Positions 11,962 through 26,900 are shown, counted from the first letter of the stretch. The stretch is 64,000 bases of DNA from Coenobita brevimanus (GCA_032717465.1 CM064664.1:1988969-2052968), one strand, 5' to 3'. The notes: generated by a model not told the origin, from the letters alone. Translations and numbers: made by a program.

Positions 11962-14900
11962 CACTGAAAGTCATCAAACTTATGCTGTTAACATTCAACA
12001 TCAACAACTACAACTCACCCCAGGTGGTGCTATGCACTTCAGTTCCCCATAGGCACTGGTCATAATTTTACATTCATTCCCTCCAATGGTCACCCCATCC
12101 TCACTCTCCATCTCATCCACCTTCCCAAACCCCTGGCCAGATATGGTAACTTGGTATCCACCTCCAGTACCCCCAGTAGCTGGATTGATAGCAGTTACAG
12201 TCAACAGGACATCATATGTGAGAGTGTTGAGAGCTGAGCCAATGGGTTGCATGGCTAAGCTGACTGTGTACAGCTTTGCGGAAAGCTGGACTGTGCACAG
12301 AACCTGTTGGAGGTAGATCATGTATTACAGAATGGAGAACTGGCAGACTTACAAAAGCTGAGTTGAGGAGGTGAGAAGTTGGAGTTTTTGGAGATTTAAG
12401 CTGACAGAGACTGAGCAGCATGGAGTGCCGCCATTAGGTGACCAAAGGTAACACATGCAAGTTTGTTGGAGCCTTTATAAATGAAATGAAATGAGTTTTA
12501 GTAGGAAGGTTGAAAGTTACATATGTAGAAGGTACTGAGAGTTCTGCATAGGAGAGAAAGATATACATAAAGATGGCAAAGTGAGAGAATATCGTAACTG
12601 AAGGCACTGAGAACTAAGTCAGTGGGTAGCATGGGTAGAGATTTGAACTCTGCAGAGAACCTGCTGAGGACAAAGTACATGTTATACTTGGTATGGCTAG
12701 ATGATTTCAAGAGAGCAATGCTATGGGAAAATGGAATTGTGAGTTTGAGGTGAAAACATTTTTGCACAGTTACGGGAAGGAAAACAGAGTTTTACAAAAG
12801 ATGTAAAAAGTTATGTAAGAGGAATTAGAGCTTTGTAGAAGACAGAAAGGTATATCAGAAAGACGGTGAAGTGAGTGAATATCATAAGCAAGGGTGCCAA
12901 GAGCCGAGTCAATGGGCTTCACTGCAACAATAATTTTGTATATCCCAGCAGAAAAACTGACTACCGGTACAGTATCCTGTATACAGTGAAGGGTTTTGGA
13001 CAGAGAACTGAAAAGTTTCGAGAGGGGATTTCTAAGAGACAGAAATGTAGAATTTCTGGAGAGAGTTTTTTGTCTGGAATAAAGGTGAGAACTTAAACAG
13101 CATACTATATAATTTCAGAGATATGGGTATGAACAAAGGAATATCATACATGACTGTGCTGACAAAGGAGCTCATTGTAAGGCTTGACCAAATGTGTGTG
13201 TCCAAGCTGAGTTTAACTGTGCATATAACTTATTAGGAACACATGGATATAAGAGAGAACACAAGGAGTTATCATAATATTTTTGATGGTAGATTCTTAT
13301 ATGATGGACCACATTTATTTTCTTTTGGAGATTTTAAGAAAAGGGGAAGAACCATGAAGTCTTTGTATCCATATTTTTATGGGCTTCTGCAATAACTGAA
13401 TGGATACAAACAAACAATGAAAATATCCATCCATCCATCCATCATCCAATCCTATGTTGTCCAATGAGGAGCACAGGAGCCCGGGACTAGGCAAGTTGGT
13501 CCTGACATTTATGTTGAGAGTGACCAGCCTTACTTGTCCCTGAGTGGCATTACGTGAGGAACAAACTCCAACCACCCATTCGATATAAACCTGCACTGGC
13601 TTAATCTGATTGGAGCGCTGTAATTACTCATTAAACCACCAGGCACCATAACTTGGTTATATGGTTACCACCCAGCATAATATATAGTTTCCTGGTGTAC
13701 AGGATACCATTTGGCTTGTCACTCAGTGTAGAGTCACCAACAGGCAGAAGGAAGAGGAAAAAATGAAGGAAAGAAAGACAGAAGAAGAAGTGTAAAGTCT
13801 CTCGCAGGTAGAAGGAAGAGGAAAGAATGGAGGAAAAAAAGACAAGAGGAAGGAAGGAAGACAGGAAAGGGCTGACACCCAAAGCATTACTACATCAAGT
13901 GAGTGGACGGTGAGCACCCCCACCTACCACAACAATGAAATTATACTAACTATTACTCCAGTTTTCTTTGGCGTATTCAACTATACTCTTCACTTTAACT
14001 TGGTATAAAATAGCTATCACTTCATCTTAATTACTGAAGTGTAACAAGATATTAAAAGTAGAATACAAAGCTAGTAATGAAAATGTTCCTGAAAAGGAAT
14101 GTGGAGCTACAGCATTACTTTATTCTGTCATTAAACTACTGGAAATGGCTGCAAAGCAACAAAAATCTCTGCTAAGTTAAGGTGGAAATGTACAGTTAAG
14201 AATCACCCACCTGTCCTCCGGTGACTGAGGTAACTGCACAGTTCCTGTCTCCTAACTTGACCGTGTATGCAGTAGTCTTGCTGGCTGTGAATCCCAACCC
14301 ACTCACTGTCATGCTGTAAGTCCCTGAGGAGTCTGGGGGAAGAGGCTGAGGTTAGTCACGGTAAGTAGGAGAGAAATGAGGTACAAGGTGGAGAGAGGTG
14401 GGGCAGAAGGCAGAGAGAGGTGAGGCAGGAGGTAGAGAGAAGAAAGGCAGAAGGCAGAGAGAAGTGAGGCAGGAGGCAGAGAGAAGAGAGGCAGAAGGCA
14501 GTGAGAAGAGAGGTAGGAGGCAGTGTGAAGAGAAACAGGAAGTGGGAAGTGGTGAGGAAGAAGGTGGAGGGAGGTGAGGAAGAAGAGAGCTCCTTCATAA
14601 TGATAAATTTGTATATTAACAAAGCTACCACTAGAAATATCATTTAACTCATAAAGAACTTCCAACAGTAAGGGGATAATGATGCTGCATTTAACCCTTT
14701 CAGTTAAATGCCTCTCCTATGTTGAATAAAACTGTCTGGTAGATAAAAGGAAGCCTATGGCAGGCTTGGCATTTGGTGTTAATCCAAAGCAAGAGGGAAA
14801 AAAAATGGGAGAACCATGAGGAAGGAAATTTAGAGAAATGGGCCCAGGCAAGTTAAGAGAGTGGTGGAAATATAAGGTATGTGGAAGCAAAAAGCAGGGT

Positions 14901-17900
14901 ATAGCAGAAACATGGAAGCTTGAGATGAAGCAGAGATTAAAGTGAAAATGCAAGGCAGGAGGGAGGAAATAGATGAAGCTGAAGGACTGGAATTATAAAT
15001 ACCATTTGTTCCACAGCAGAAAACATATATCAGGCAACAGGCTATACTTTGAATCAGCTAAAAGCAAGAGATTATTCTGCTACTGTATATCAAGCAGAGG
15101 TAATACTTTGAAGCGGCGGGGACACAATCTGGCTGCACTATGGGGTGGTACTACTACTCTGTGGCCAGGTTGTGTTAGGAAGAATACTGCCACCGTATTC
15201 CCTGTGTGTCGTAAAAGGCAACTAAAAGGGGCGTGGTGAGGGGACTAGGGACTCCCTCATCTGTTTTTTAGTTCCTAAAAAGAGACAGGCCAGAGAAAGG
15301 GATGGGGGACTGAGTTATCCCCGTACCCTGAAGGCTGGGTCTATGAATGTGCATGGATGTAGTACGATTGAGGCTAAAAGAGAGAGGATTGGGAGAATGT
15401 CTGTGAGAAGAAAGTTGGATGTGTTAGCTTTGAGTGAAACGAAGATGAAAGGGAAGGGTGAGTCTATGTTTGGAAGTGTGAATGGAATATTGTCATGTGT
15501 TGATAGAGGAAGGGCAAGAGTAGGTGTTGCTTTGTTAGTGAGTCCGGAAGTACAGCAGTGTGTGATTGATTGGAAGGAGGTGTCATCGAGACCGATGTGG
15601 GTGAAAGCGAAGTTTGAACACAAGTTGTGGGTGTTTGTGAGTGCATATGGGCCTGGTAATGAAAGGAATGAAGAAAAGAGGGAGTCTTTCTGAAATGATG
15701 TTGATGAGTGTCTGCAGAGTTTTGGAGCGAATGTGAATGTGGTAATGATGGGAGATCTGAATGCTAGAGTGGGAAATGTAGCAGTTGAAGGTGTAGTTGG
15801 TATGCATGGTGTGCCTGGAAGAAATGAAAATGGGGAACGAATGATAGGGATATGTGTTGAGCGAGAGATGGTGATTGGAAATACGCTGTTTGAGAAGAAA
15901 GATATTTATAAGTATACATGGGTGAGACAGGAGGGTGGAATACTTGTGGATAAAGCATTGATGGACTATGTGGTTGTGTCTAGAAATGTAATAGAAAGAT
16001 TGTTGGATGTGAGAGTTCTGAGAGGGGAGGGTGGAGGTATGTCTGACCACTATCTGGTGGAGGGAAAGTTAAGAGTAGGTAAGAGATGGGTGAGAGCTAG
16101 GAGGGTTAGGTGTGGCAGGGAGGTTTTGAAATTGAGTGAGTTGGATAAAAGAGAGAAATTGATAGAGTATCAGGAGAAATTGAAAGATGAGTGGAATGCA
16201 GTGAAAGATCAGGAAATTAGCAATGTGGAGGAGGAATGGCAGTTGTTTAAGAGTGCTGTGGGGGGGCAAGCAGAAGAGGTGTGTGGTTTGAGACGTGTGG
16301 GTTGTCATGTATGAAAAGGAAGTGAATGGTGGTGCAAGGAAGTAAGTATGGCTGTGACTGAGAAGAGACGTGCATATGAAGTGTGGCTGCAGAGGAAGGA
16401 TCAGGTGTCATATGAGAGGTATAAGGAAAAGAGGAAAAGGGCGAGAAGGGCTGTGCGTGATGCTAAAGTGGCAGCAGATGAGAGGTGGGGTAGGCAGCTG
16501 ACTGAGAATTTTCAACAGAATAAGAAAATGTTCTGGAAGGAGGTGAAAAGGATGCGAAAGGGAGAGTCTGGGAAGGAAGAGCGAGTAAAAGCAGAGGATG
16601 GAAGGATATTAATTGAGATGGATGCAGTAAGGAAGAGATGGGCAGAGTATTTTGAAAGATTGTTAAATGTAGAGGAGGAAAGGGTGGCTGAGACTGTTGC
16701 GGATGGAAGGGTGCAAGGAATAAATGTGTTGGGAGAGTTCAATGATTCTTTGATCACGAAGGAGGAAGTGGAGAAGGTAGTACAGGAGATGAAAACAGGG
16801 AAAGCTGCAGGTATGGATGGGTGTGCTGTGGAATGCCTGAAGGGTGGTGGAGTGACTATTGTTGACTGGTTAGTAAGACTGTTGAATGTGTGCTTTGTGA
16901 AAGGTATGATGCCAGTTGACTGGGCAAGTGCTTGTGTGGTCCCGTTGTATAAAGGCAAGGGTGATAAGTATGAATGTACAAGTTTTAGGGGTATAAGTCT
17001 GTTGAGTGTTGTAGGTAAGGTGGATGGTAGAGTGTTAATTATGAGAGTTAGAGAGGGTACAGAGGGAGTGATTGGTGATTAGCAGTGTGGCTTTAGGAGA
17101 GGGAGGGGATGCGTGGATCAGGCGTTCGCTGTGAGACAAGTGTGTGAAAAGTATTTAGCGAAAGGCAAGGATGTGTTTTGGGCATTCATGGATTTAAAGA
17201 ATGCATATGACAGAATTGATAGGGAGGCTTTGTGGACTGTTTTAAGATTGTACGACTTGATGGGAGGTTACTAAAAGGGGTGAAAAGTTTTTATGTAAAT
17301 AGTTGAGCATGTGTAAGAGTGGGAAATGCTGTGAGTGATTGGTTTCCCGTGAGAGTGGGGCTGCGACAGGGATGTGTGATGTTGCCTTGGTTGTTTAATA
17401 TTTATATGGATGGTGTTGTAAGGGAGGTGAATGCAAGAGTTTTAGGTGGAGGTCTGAGTCTGGTGAATGTTGATGGTGGAGAGTGGAATCTGAAGCAGCT
17501 GCTGTTTGCAGATGATACCGCATTGGTGGCTGATTCAAAAGAGAGATTGAGATAGTTGGTAGAGGAGTTTGGAAGGGTGTGTGATAGGAGGAAATTGAAA
17601 GTAAATAAGAGTAAAGTGATGAAGTGTTCGAGGTTGGTAGATGGTAGGAGGATGAACATAGTGCTGAATGGTAAGTTGCTTGAGGAGGTAGAGTGTTTTA
17701 AATATTTAGGGTCACATGTTGCTGTGGATGGAAGAATAGATGCAGAAGTGAAGTTTAGAATGAATGAAGTAGGTAAGGTGCTGGGAGGAATGAAAAAGTG
17801 TTTAGATGTCGTTCACTTAGAATGGATGTAAAGAGAAGACTGTATGAGGGTGTTGTGGTACCGATTGCGTTATATGGGGCTGAAACATGGAATATGGGTG

Positions 17901-20900
17901 TAGCAGAGAGTAAAAGTTTATATGTAATGGAGATGAGGTGTCTGAGGGGTATGTGTGGAGTGATGCGTATGGATCGAGTGCGAAATGATGAAGTGCGAAG
18001 GAGAACTGGAGTTGTTCGGGAGATGGCTGGTAGAGTTGAGCAGAGGGTGTTGCGATGGTTTAGGTATACGGAGAGGATAGATAATGAGCGATTGGTGAAA
18101 AAGATAACTAGATCTGATGTGAGAGGTGTAAGGCTGAGAGGGAGACCACGAATTAGATGGGTGGACAGTGTGAAGAGAGCGCTGGATGCGTGAGGGATAT
18201 CTGTTGAGCAAAGAAGAATGGCTGTGCGCGACAGAAATAAATGGAGAGAAATTTTTAATGAATAAATGATGGCACAGCCCTGAGGGGATATTCTCCCGCA
18301 TTTGGTCTGATCAGTTAGTCAGGTCAGGTGCAGGTAAGGGGATGGATCTAATATGATATGGCAGGGGTAAACCAGCTCTGCTGTCGGGCCCTGCTGCGGA
18401 TGTCACTGATTGCACTGCGCAGTTGACCCTTGTGCGATGTGGTGCGGTAAGGATCTGTCCCTTCTCCCCTTTGGGGCTAAGATGTGAATGAATGTGTTTG
18501 AATGGATGAGTAAATGGGGAGTGTGTCGTCCTGTCTCGGCTACCTCCCTTTCCTTGGGGGAAGCAGCCTAGGTATATAGAATAAAATAGAATTTTGAGTG
18601 TTGGTGATGAAGGTATGGATGGGAGATTATATGGAGTACGGATTATAACTGCACATCCTTTGAACTAAACTGACGTGTACAGCAAGCTTTACTCACCTGG
18701 GGTGCCACTGATGGAGGTGAGGGAGGGGGCACCAGTGTCATCATAGGAGAGGTGACACTGCCCATCACACGCTGCTGGGTACCTGTTCGTCCACACAGTC
18801 ACCTGGGGAATGAATGATGTGGTAATACTAAGAAGAAGGCTTGGCGATGGAGTGGAACTCCTCCATATGTACGGCAATGACAGAGAATTGTCCCCCATAT
18901 CCTCATCTCCCTCCTTATGCCCCAAAAGTAGATGGTGGACTGATAAGGCTGCTTCAACCTACAGTTCATTAGTTCTCATTGGCATGAAGCTGGGGCCACA
19001 ACAATAACAACAACAAGGCTTAGAATGAATGCCTATTGACAGCACAAGGGTACCAGTACTAAGTTCCAGTCTGCCCCTACATTACAACTGTGAAATTTAA
19101 TATCCAGGCCCGTACTTCAGTGTTATATGCATCCACTCCTATTTACCTTAGGTTTATAGGTGTATGCAGTGACGAAGTCAGGTGTTATGGGATAGTGATA
19201 GACACGGCCCTCTTCTTCACGGGAAGTGTAGTTGCTCACCTTTTCACTGTTCATGGGTAGACACTTGTTAGAGGTTATATGAGGTTATCAAAAGATAAAG
19301 AGATAACTATAGATTCAGGGAAGCTGTGAAATCTGTGGAGTTAAACAAAAGTTACTTCATGGATGGTAGCAATTAACCTCACTGCTGGGGGTGTAGTTGG
19401 AAAAAAAAAAAATGGTCTATCACTGACAGTATCATATGGAAGATGGGGGGGGAGGAATACAGTCACCTCTATGAGCTTCAAACCCATGTGCAAGGCATGT
19501 TTGTTAAACTAGTACCTTCTCATTACCAAACTTACCCATCAAAGATCAACTTGGAGATGTCTGTGTAAATGAGGTCCTTCAAGCCTGGGTCACGGAGCCA
19601 CTTGATGTACCAATTAGAGTAGCCACAATTTATACTCTCGGATACTTGAAAGCCCTTTGAGGTTCCCATCACAGTGTCCAGCATTACTTCTAGTCTCTCC
19701 CCACTCACATAGGGTGGGATGTCTGGAAGGCAGGGAGGGAATGAGTGAGTGAGGAGTGGATTAGGGTGATGAGGGCACACAGAAAGAGTAAATGTGGAAA
19801 TGTGAAGATCATGTAAGGAGATGATAATGTACAGAGATGATGAAGTAAAGGAAGGGAAAATGCAACAGAGACGATCAAGTTGCAAGGAGAAATGTATAGA
19901 AAAAAAGAACTGATCATGTAGGAATAGGAAAATTTACAAGGAAGAAATGATCAAAAGGGAGAGGAAATATGTAAAAGAGAGAGATGATCAAGTATGGAGA
20001 AGGAAAATGTACAAGAGATGATCATGTAGGGAGATGAAAATGTAGAAGGAAGAGATGACCATGTAAGGAGAGGAATGCAGAAGGAAAAGATGATTATGTA
20101 AGGAGAGGGAAAATGCAAAGAAAGACACGATCATCTAGGAAGGGATGTTTGGAAGATAAGTATAAAATATGTAAGGAATATGTGTGAGTTTCAGGGTGAT
20201 CTGAGAAGGGAGGTGGGCGAGGAGAGAAGGGAAAGGGACTAGGAAGGGAGAAAAGCAAAGGGGTAATAATGTAAGAACTTCCTGCACACTGTTCAGTATC
20301 ATCTGTTGGGTCAAAGGTATGATGGATGGAAGAAAGAGAGGAAAAGGGTGAGTATAGAGGGGATTAAGGGTGACCTGTGAATGAAGGAAGGTAATACTTG
20401 GTGGGAGAGATCAGAGACAGAAAAATGTGATTGATAAGCATGAAAGATTAAGGGAATGAGTTTTTAGCAAAGTGTTATGTATCATCTTTACTGTAGTTTC
20501 TCCTGATGCCATGCAGGGAAGGGAAAGTTGGAAGGAAGTATGAGAAAGAATGAATGTAAAGACAGTTTACTAATCACATGCTATCATTCATTTTAATAAG
20601 ATTTGGAATAGAAACACTATGTAAGCGCATTTTCATTAAGCTGACAAAGTACAGTAAACTCTCAATTATCCGTCATCACAGTATCTGGCCCAATGCAATA
20701 TCTGGCACTGCTGGCTCAGCTGTATTAAAGCAATATCTGGTGCCGAAACAGGACGTAACCAGGAGTTCTATGCAATATCCAGCACTGAGGTGTATCGGCC
20801 AGCTCGTTAACAGTACCTAACCAACGCTGCATTACTGTACTGTATCATTAATTTATTGTGTTTTATCCCGAATTTTCATCTTCTACCCATAGGAAAGTTT

Positions 20901-23900
20901 TTAGGATTGAGGTTCAAGATGGATAGTAATGTAACATCTGGCTCGATGCCGAATATTGAGCTGTTGGGGGTATTATGCAATATCCGGCATTGTGCTTTAA
21001 CCGGCATAAGGCTTGGCTGATTTATGCACGATAATTGGGAGTTAACTGTACAGTAACATAGCATACTGATTGATCCAGCTTTATGCCATGCACTCCCTTC
21101 CTGGGGAGCAAAGGCAGGGCTCCTATTAAGAGAATACTGGCTGGCGCATGTAGTCCTTTCCAACTTGATGTCCTTCCTCACATCAACCAATTTGTGTGGT
21201 AACTGTGGTAGGTAGGGGTGCTCATCTCCCACTCACTCGATGTAGTGCTGCTCTTGGGTGTCTACCCTTTCCGCTCCTCCATCCTTCTTTCCTTCCATCA
21301 TCTTCCGTCTTTCTTTCTTTCATTCTGTCCTCATCCTTCTGCCTACGAGTCACTTTACACTTCCTCTTCTGTCTTTCTTTCCTTCATTCTTTCCTCTTCC
21401 TTCTGCCTGTGGGTGACTCTATACTGAGTGACAAGCCAAATGGTGTCCTATACACCAGGATACCATTTACTATGCTGGGTGGTAACCATATAGCCAACTT
21501 TTGGTGTCTGGTGGTTTAGTGGGTAATTATGGCACTCCAATAAGACTGAGCCGGTGAAGGTTTATATCCAAAGGGTGGTTGGGGTTTGATGCTCACGTAA
21601 TGCCACACAGGGATGAGTGAGGCTGGTCACTCTCATCTTAAATGTCAGGACCAACTTGCCTAGCCCCGGGATCCTGCACTCCTCATGGGGCAATGTAGGA
21701 TTGGATGATGAATGAATGAATGCAGTATGGTATATATTATCATTATTAAAAAAAAAAAAAAAAAGTCTCCACATCTCACCATGAACCACTCTGCCCTGTA
21801 TGTGGAGATCCCAGGTGCCTCCCATGGGACCTGTGGACACTGCTTGTTTCACCACCGTCACATGACCTCCATCACCAAGATCATATGTATTGTTGGTTGC
21901 TGTAGCTAGTGATCCAGGCCATGTGGGGTCCGCTGAAAAAAAAAAAAAATCATCACTATCATCATCCAGCCCTCCCTTCCCACCTTTGGGTAGGGTCAGG
22001 GAAAAATATGCATTTAATCATGACCATCATCATTTACCTTTACCATTACCATCATTATCTACCCAACCCATCCTTATCATTCCATCCAATCATAAGAGAC
22101 TCCACAGCACCCGCAAACAGAAAGTCAGGAAGACACAACCAGAAATTTCACAAAGTAGGAAGTGATAAAAAATAAGGATGTACAGCTGTTCAATTACAGC
22201 AACTGACTCTTGGAACCAGCCACCTAATAGAGTTATGAGTGCCAAAACCATTCATAAAATTTAATAAATATACAATAAAGTACTAACAGAAGATGAGACA
22301 TTATGAACCATACCAAACCCTGTAAAAATACAATCAGATAAGAATCCATCCATCCATCCACTCATTCACCCTACATCAACTCACATGCCATTATTAAGAT
22401 GGAGTGAGTGACCAGGACAACACTTCAAGGTGATGTACCTGATCTCATACAATGTGGTGTTCTCAGGGATGATGACCTATTGTACTATTAATATATCAAT
22501 CTAACCATCATACAGTCAGTCAGTTTCTCTATCTACCTTTTCCCTCATCCATCAGCCTATTCCTCTATTATCCTTTTACCTACCCTTCTAGCTACCTTTT
22601 TATCCATTCATCTGTTCATTAGTTCATTCATCCTTCACTCTGTCAACCATTCATTCATCCATTTACCTATCATCCACTCACCTGATGTAGTAATGCTTAC
22701 TTCTTCCTTCACTTTTCCATAATTCCTTTTCTGTGTCTGCCCACCTCTTTTCCTCTTTTCTTCCATCCTTTGTGTCATATTATATTGCTGTATTCTTCTC
22801 TCCACTTTAAGTGACTCTACACTGATTGACAAGCATAATGATCTGCTGTAACCCAGGACACCATTTACAATGCTGGGTGGTAACCATATACCAGTAACCA
22901 AATAATGGAGTGAAGTGTAAGCCTACAATGGTGCCCCTGTTAACTGAGTGGAAAGACACAAATATGGCATCTCCCCACACTCTTCCCTTTGCCTTGCTAT
23001 GGCAAGGAGCTGTCTACTGCATGGGAACTTCAGTTCATTACATGGCATGACTCTGCAGGGACAACTGCTTGCTTGCGGCATATAGGTTTGCTCGGTCAAT
23101 CAGACCGTGGATACCCAACAACAACAACCCATCCCCTTGTCTATCTCTCTCCCACCAACTCACGTGCTGTTGTATAGATGCCAAGAAGTGGGAATCCAGA
23201 GAGACAGTTTGCAGTCATGTACTTGATCTCATAGGATGTGGAGTTTTCAGTAGTGCTGCCCTGTGTCACCTCTACATCAGTTACCAGGATCCCACCAGAG
23301 GATTTCAGCGCTGAGGGCCTAGTCTGCACCACTGAAGGAAGAAGACAGTTGAAGATTAACCCTTCTGCTGGGGTTGGTGCACTTGGGTACTTTATTCAGG
23401 TTAATACTCAACCAGAAAATTTTACTAAACTAAATCCTAACACTTAAACTTCAAAACTATTTAAAGTATGGCTAGGAATTATAATCAGACAAACATGAAA
23501 CAACTGTGATTAGCTGAGAGAAGTCACAGTACAGTGGTCAAAAGGTTAATGCCTGTTGAATACACGAGCATCGTCAAGGCAGACAATCAACTTTTGCTCA
23601 AGTCAGAACAAATGAAAAAAGAAAAAGAGAAAAGTTTTGATTTATGTTTCTGCCCAGAATCGTGCTAAGTCTGTTCTTCACTCTGCTAAAAGTAATTTCA
23701 TCAGTACTAAATGCTCTCAACTCTCCAACTCGAATTCCTCCCGCTCCTTCTGGCACCTTGCCAAAAACCTTTCCAACAACTTTACCTCATCATCCTTCCC
23801 TCCTCTTTTCTACTCTGATGGTTCTGTAGCTATCTCTTCTACTGATAAAACAGATCTCTTCACTCAGACTTTCTCCTCCACTTCCACCTTAGATGATTCC

Positions 23901-26900
23901 GGTGCTGTTCCTACTTCACATCCCCCCTCTGACTTCCTCATGGCTGACATTAAAATTTCTTCAGCTGATGTATTTTCTGTCATCACAGGCCTCAATACTA
24001 ACAAGGCATATGGGCCTGATGGAGTCCGTCCTGTTGCTCTAAAGAACTGTGCTTCTATGCTTACACCCTGCCTAGGTAAATTCTTTAATCTTTGTCTTTC
24101 AACATGTACCTTTCCTTCTTGCTGGAAGTTTGCTCTCATTCAGCCAGTCCCAAAGAAGAGTGACCATTCCCAACCCTCTATCGTCCAATTGCTTTAACAT
24201 CCTGTATCTCAAACGTTTTTGAGTCAATTCTTATTAGAAAAATTTTAAAGCATCTTTCTTATCACGACATTCATTATGATCATCAGTATGGGTTCCATCA
24301 GGGATGCTCCACTGGCAATCTGCTCACCTACCTTTCAGACTCTTGGTCATCCTCCTTTCGAGACTTTGGCGAAAGCTTTGTCATTGCACTTGACATCTCA
24401 AAGGCTTTTGATCGAGTCTGGCACAAATCTTTAATTTCCAAACTGCCCTCTTACGGTTTCCATCCTTCTATCTGTGCCTTCATCTATAGCTTCCTTTCTG
24501 GTTGTTCTATAGCCGCTGTTGTAGACGGCCATCGTCTTCCTGCTAGACCAATCAACATTGGTGTTCCTCAGGGCTCTGTCCTATCACCAACTCTCTTCCT
24601 TTTATTCATCAATGACCTTCTAAGCTGTACATCTAACCCTATCCACTTGTATGCTGATGACTCCACCCTTCACCTTTCCATTCGGTTCCCGCAACGTCCA
24701 TCTCAGCAGTTTCTTCAACAAACAAGGGATGAGGCTATGGCACACCTAATGTCTGACTTGGCTCGTATCTCTGACTGGGGTAAAAATAATCTTGTTGTTT
24801 TTAATGCCTAAGACTCAGTTCTTACGCCTATCAACTCGACAAAATCTTCCACAGGTGTACCCACTAGTGTTTAATAATACTCAGCTTAATCCTGCATCAT
24901 CCATGAACATGCTTGGGGTTTCATTCACTTGGGACTTATCTTGGAAAGAGCATATCACATCTCTTGTAAAATCTGCTTCCAAGAGATTAGGTGTGCTAAG
25001 CCGACTCCATTCCTTTTTTACCCCTACACAATTGTTGACACTATACACGGGTTTTATCCGCCCCTGTGTGGAGTACAACTCGCATGTCTGGGGAGGTTCT
25101 CCACATACAGCTCTTCTCAATAGGGTGGAGTCAAGGACTTTTTGCCTCATTAACTCTCCTCCTCTTACTGGCTCCCTTCAACCTCTGTCTCTTCACCGCA
25201 CTGTTGCATCTTTATCTCTTTCTTATCGCTACTTCAATGGTCGCTGCTCCTCTGAACTGTCTGCATGTCTTCCTCCACCTCTATGATGGGCGCATAGCAC
25301 CCATCAAGCAGCAAACTCTCATCCCTTTTCTGTCCAACTCTTTAATGCAAGAGTTAACCGTTACTCCCACTCCTTCATTTATGCAACAGGTCAACTCTGG
25401 AACTGTCTCCCTCTGTCTGTGTTTCCTGCTTCCTATGATCTCCAGTCTGTCAAACACAGTGTGTCCAGGCATCTCGAAATGAACAGATCTTGAATGTGGC
25501 TCTATCTTGTATTTTGTTCTTCTCTTGGATGGAACAGTTTTTGCGGGCTTGTGGCCTTTGGTTCCTTCTTCCTAGCATTAAAAACAAAAAAAATGTCTAA
25601 GACTAGCACAGCCCTGAAACTACTTGAACTACCATGAGTTTGTCTTGAACTCCTCCTTTGCCACATTTTCTTTTCCTTGATATCCTTCCGCAGGTCAAGA
25701 GCCTTGGTACAGATGAAACTACGAGGAAGGGGTTGCTTTGTTCTATTACCTCTTTGAGATTTCGATGACACGTTTTCACGTCATTCCAAATCCAACCTCA
25801 GATATTCCAATGACGCGTTTATACATCATTTAAAGATATTTTTGTAAAATATTCACTATACATTGCGTTTAAACGTCATAACAAAGAGACTCGATCGTGA
25901 AGTCACGGAATGGTTGCTCTAAGCATGATTGGAACAGCACACCTGGTCTCATTCATGGCTTTGTCTCTTTATTACTTTATTTTTGGCAAATATTTTTCTG
26001 CAGCAAGGTATAAAATTTTTGGTTTTTGCCTAATGCAACTCGTCATTCTGATTTTTTATTTTCTTTGTCTTCCTTTTTAGAATGCGAGAGGGATATCTGT
26101 TGGGCAAGGAAGAGTGGCTGTACATGACAGAAATGAATGGAGAGAAATTGTGAAAGAATAAATGATGAAGCAGCCCTGAGGGGATATTCTCCCAAATTAT
26201 GTCTGATCAGTTGATCAGGTCAGGTGCAGGTAAGGGGATGGATCCAGTATGATGTGGCAGGGGTAAACCAGCTATGCTGTCAGGCCCTGCTGCAGATGTC
26301 ATTGATTGCATTGAGCAGTTGACCCTCAAGCAGTGTGGTGCGGTGAGGATCTGCCCCTTCTCCTCTTTGGGGCTAAGATGCAAATGAATGTGTTTGAGTG
26401 GATGAGTATATTGGAAGTGTATAGTCCTGTCTTGACTACCTCCCTTTCCTTGGGGGAAGCAGCCTAGGTATTTAGATAGACAGAGAGAATATACTGCAAT
26501 AAAATACAACTATTCAGCTTTAAAATTACACCAAAACCAGCATTTTATCATGAAAACTATATTTACACAGACCGATCAAAGAAAAAGATCGCTACGCGAA
26601 TATGAGACAGAGAATCATACAAAATTGTGCATCTTCTCTCTTTTGCCTTCCGAGCAGTAATATGCATAAACTGCCATAAGCTATACATCATTCTAACGGT
26701 AATTTATTGTAGTTTTTCATGGTTTAAACCAGATTTACATATCTTTGTTATTTGTTTTTTTTTCCAAATATTTTTCTATGGCAAGGTATAAAGTTTTTGG
26801 TTTTTGCCTAACTTCAACCTGTCATTCTGACTTTTTATTTTCATTGTTTTTCTTTTAGGAACATACTACGATAAAGTAAAACTATTCAGCTTCAAAATAA

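Noticed and set aside
25502..25771. 89-codon minus-strand frame (starts MSSKSQRGNRTKQPLPRSF) as a gene start
   Set aside because: No recognisable domain, overlaps the 3' end of the jockey-like LINE, and no splice partner was found.
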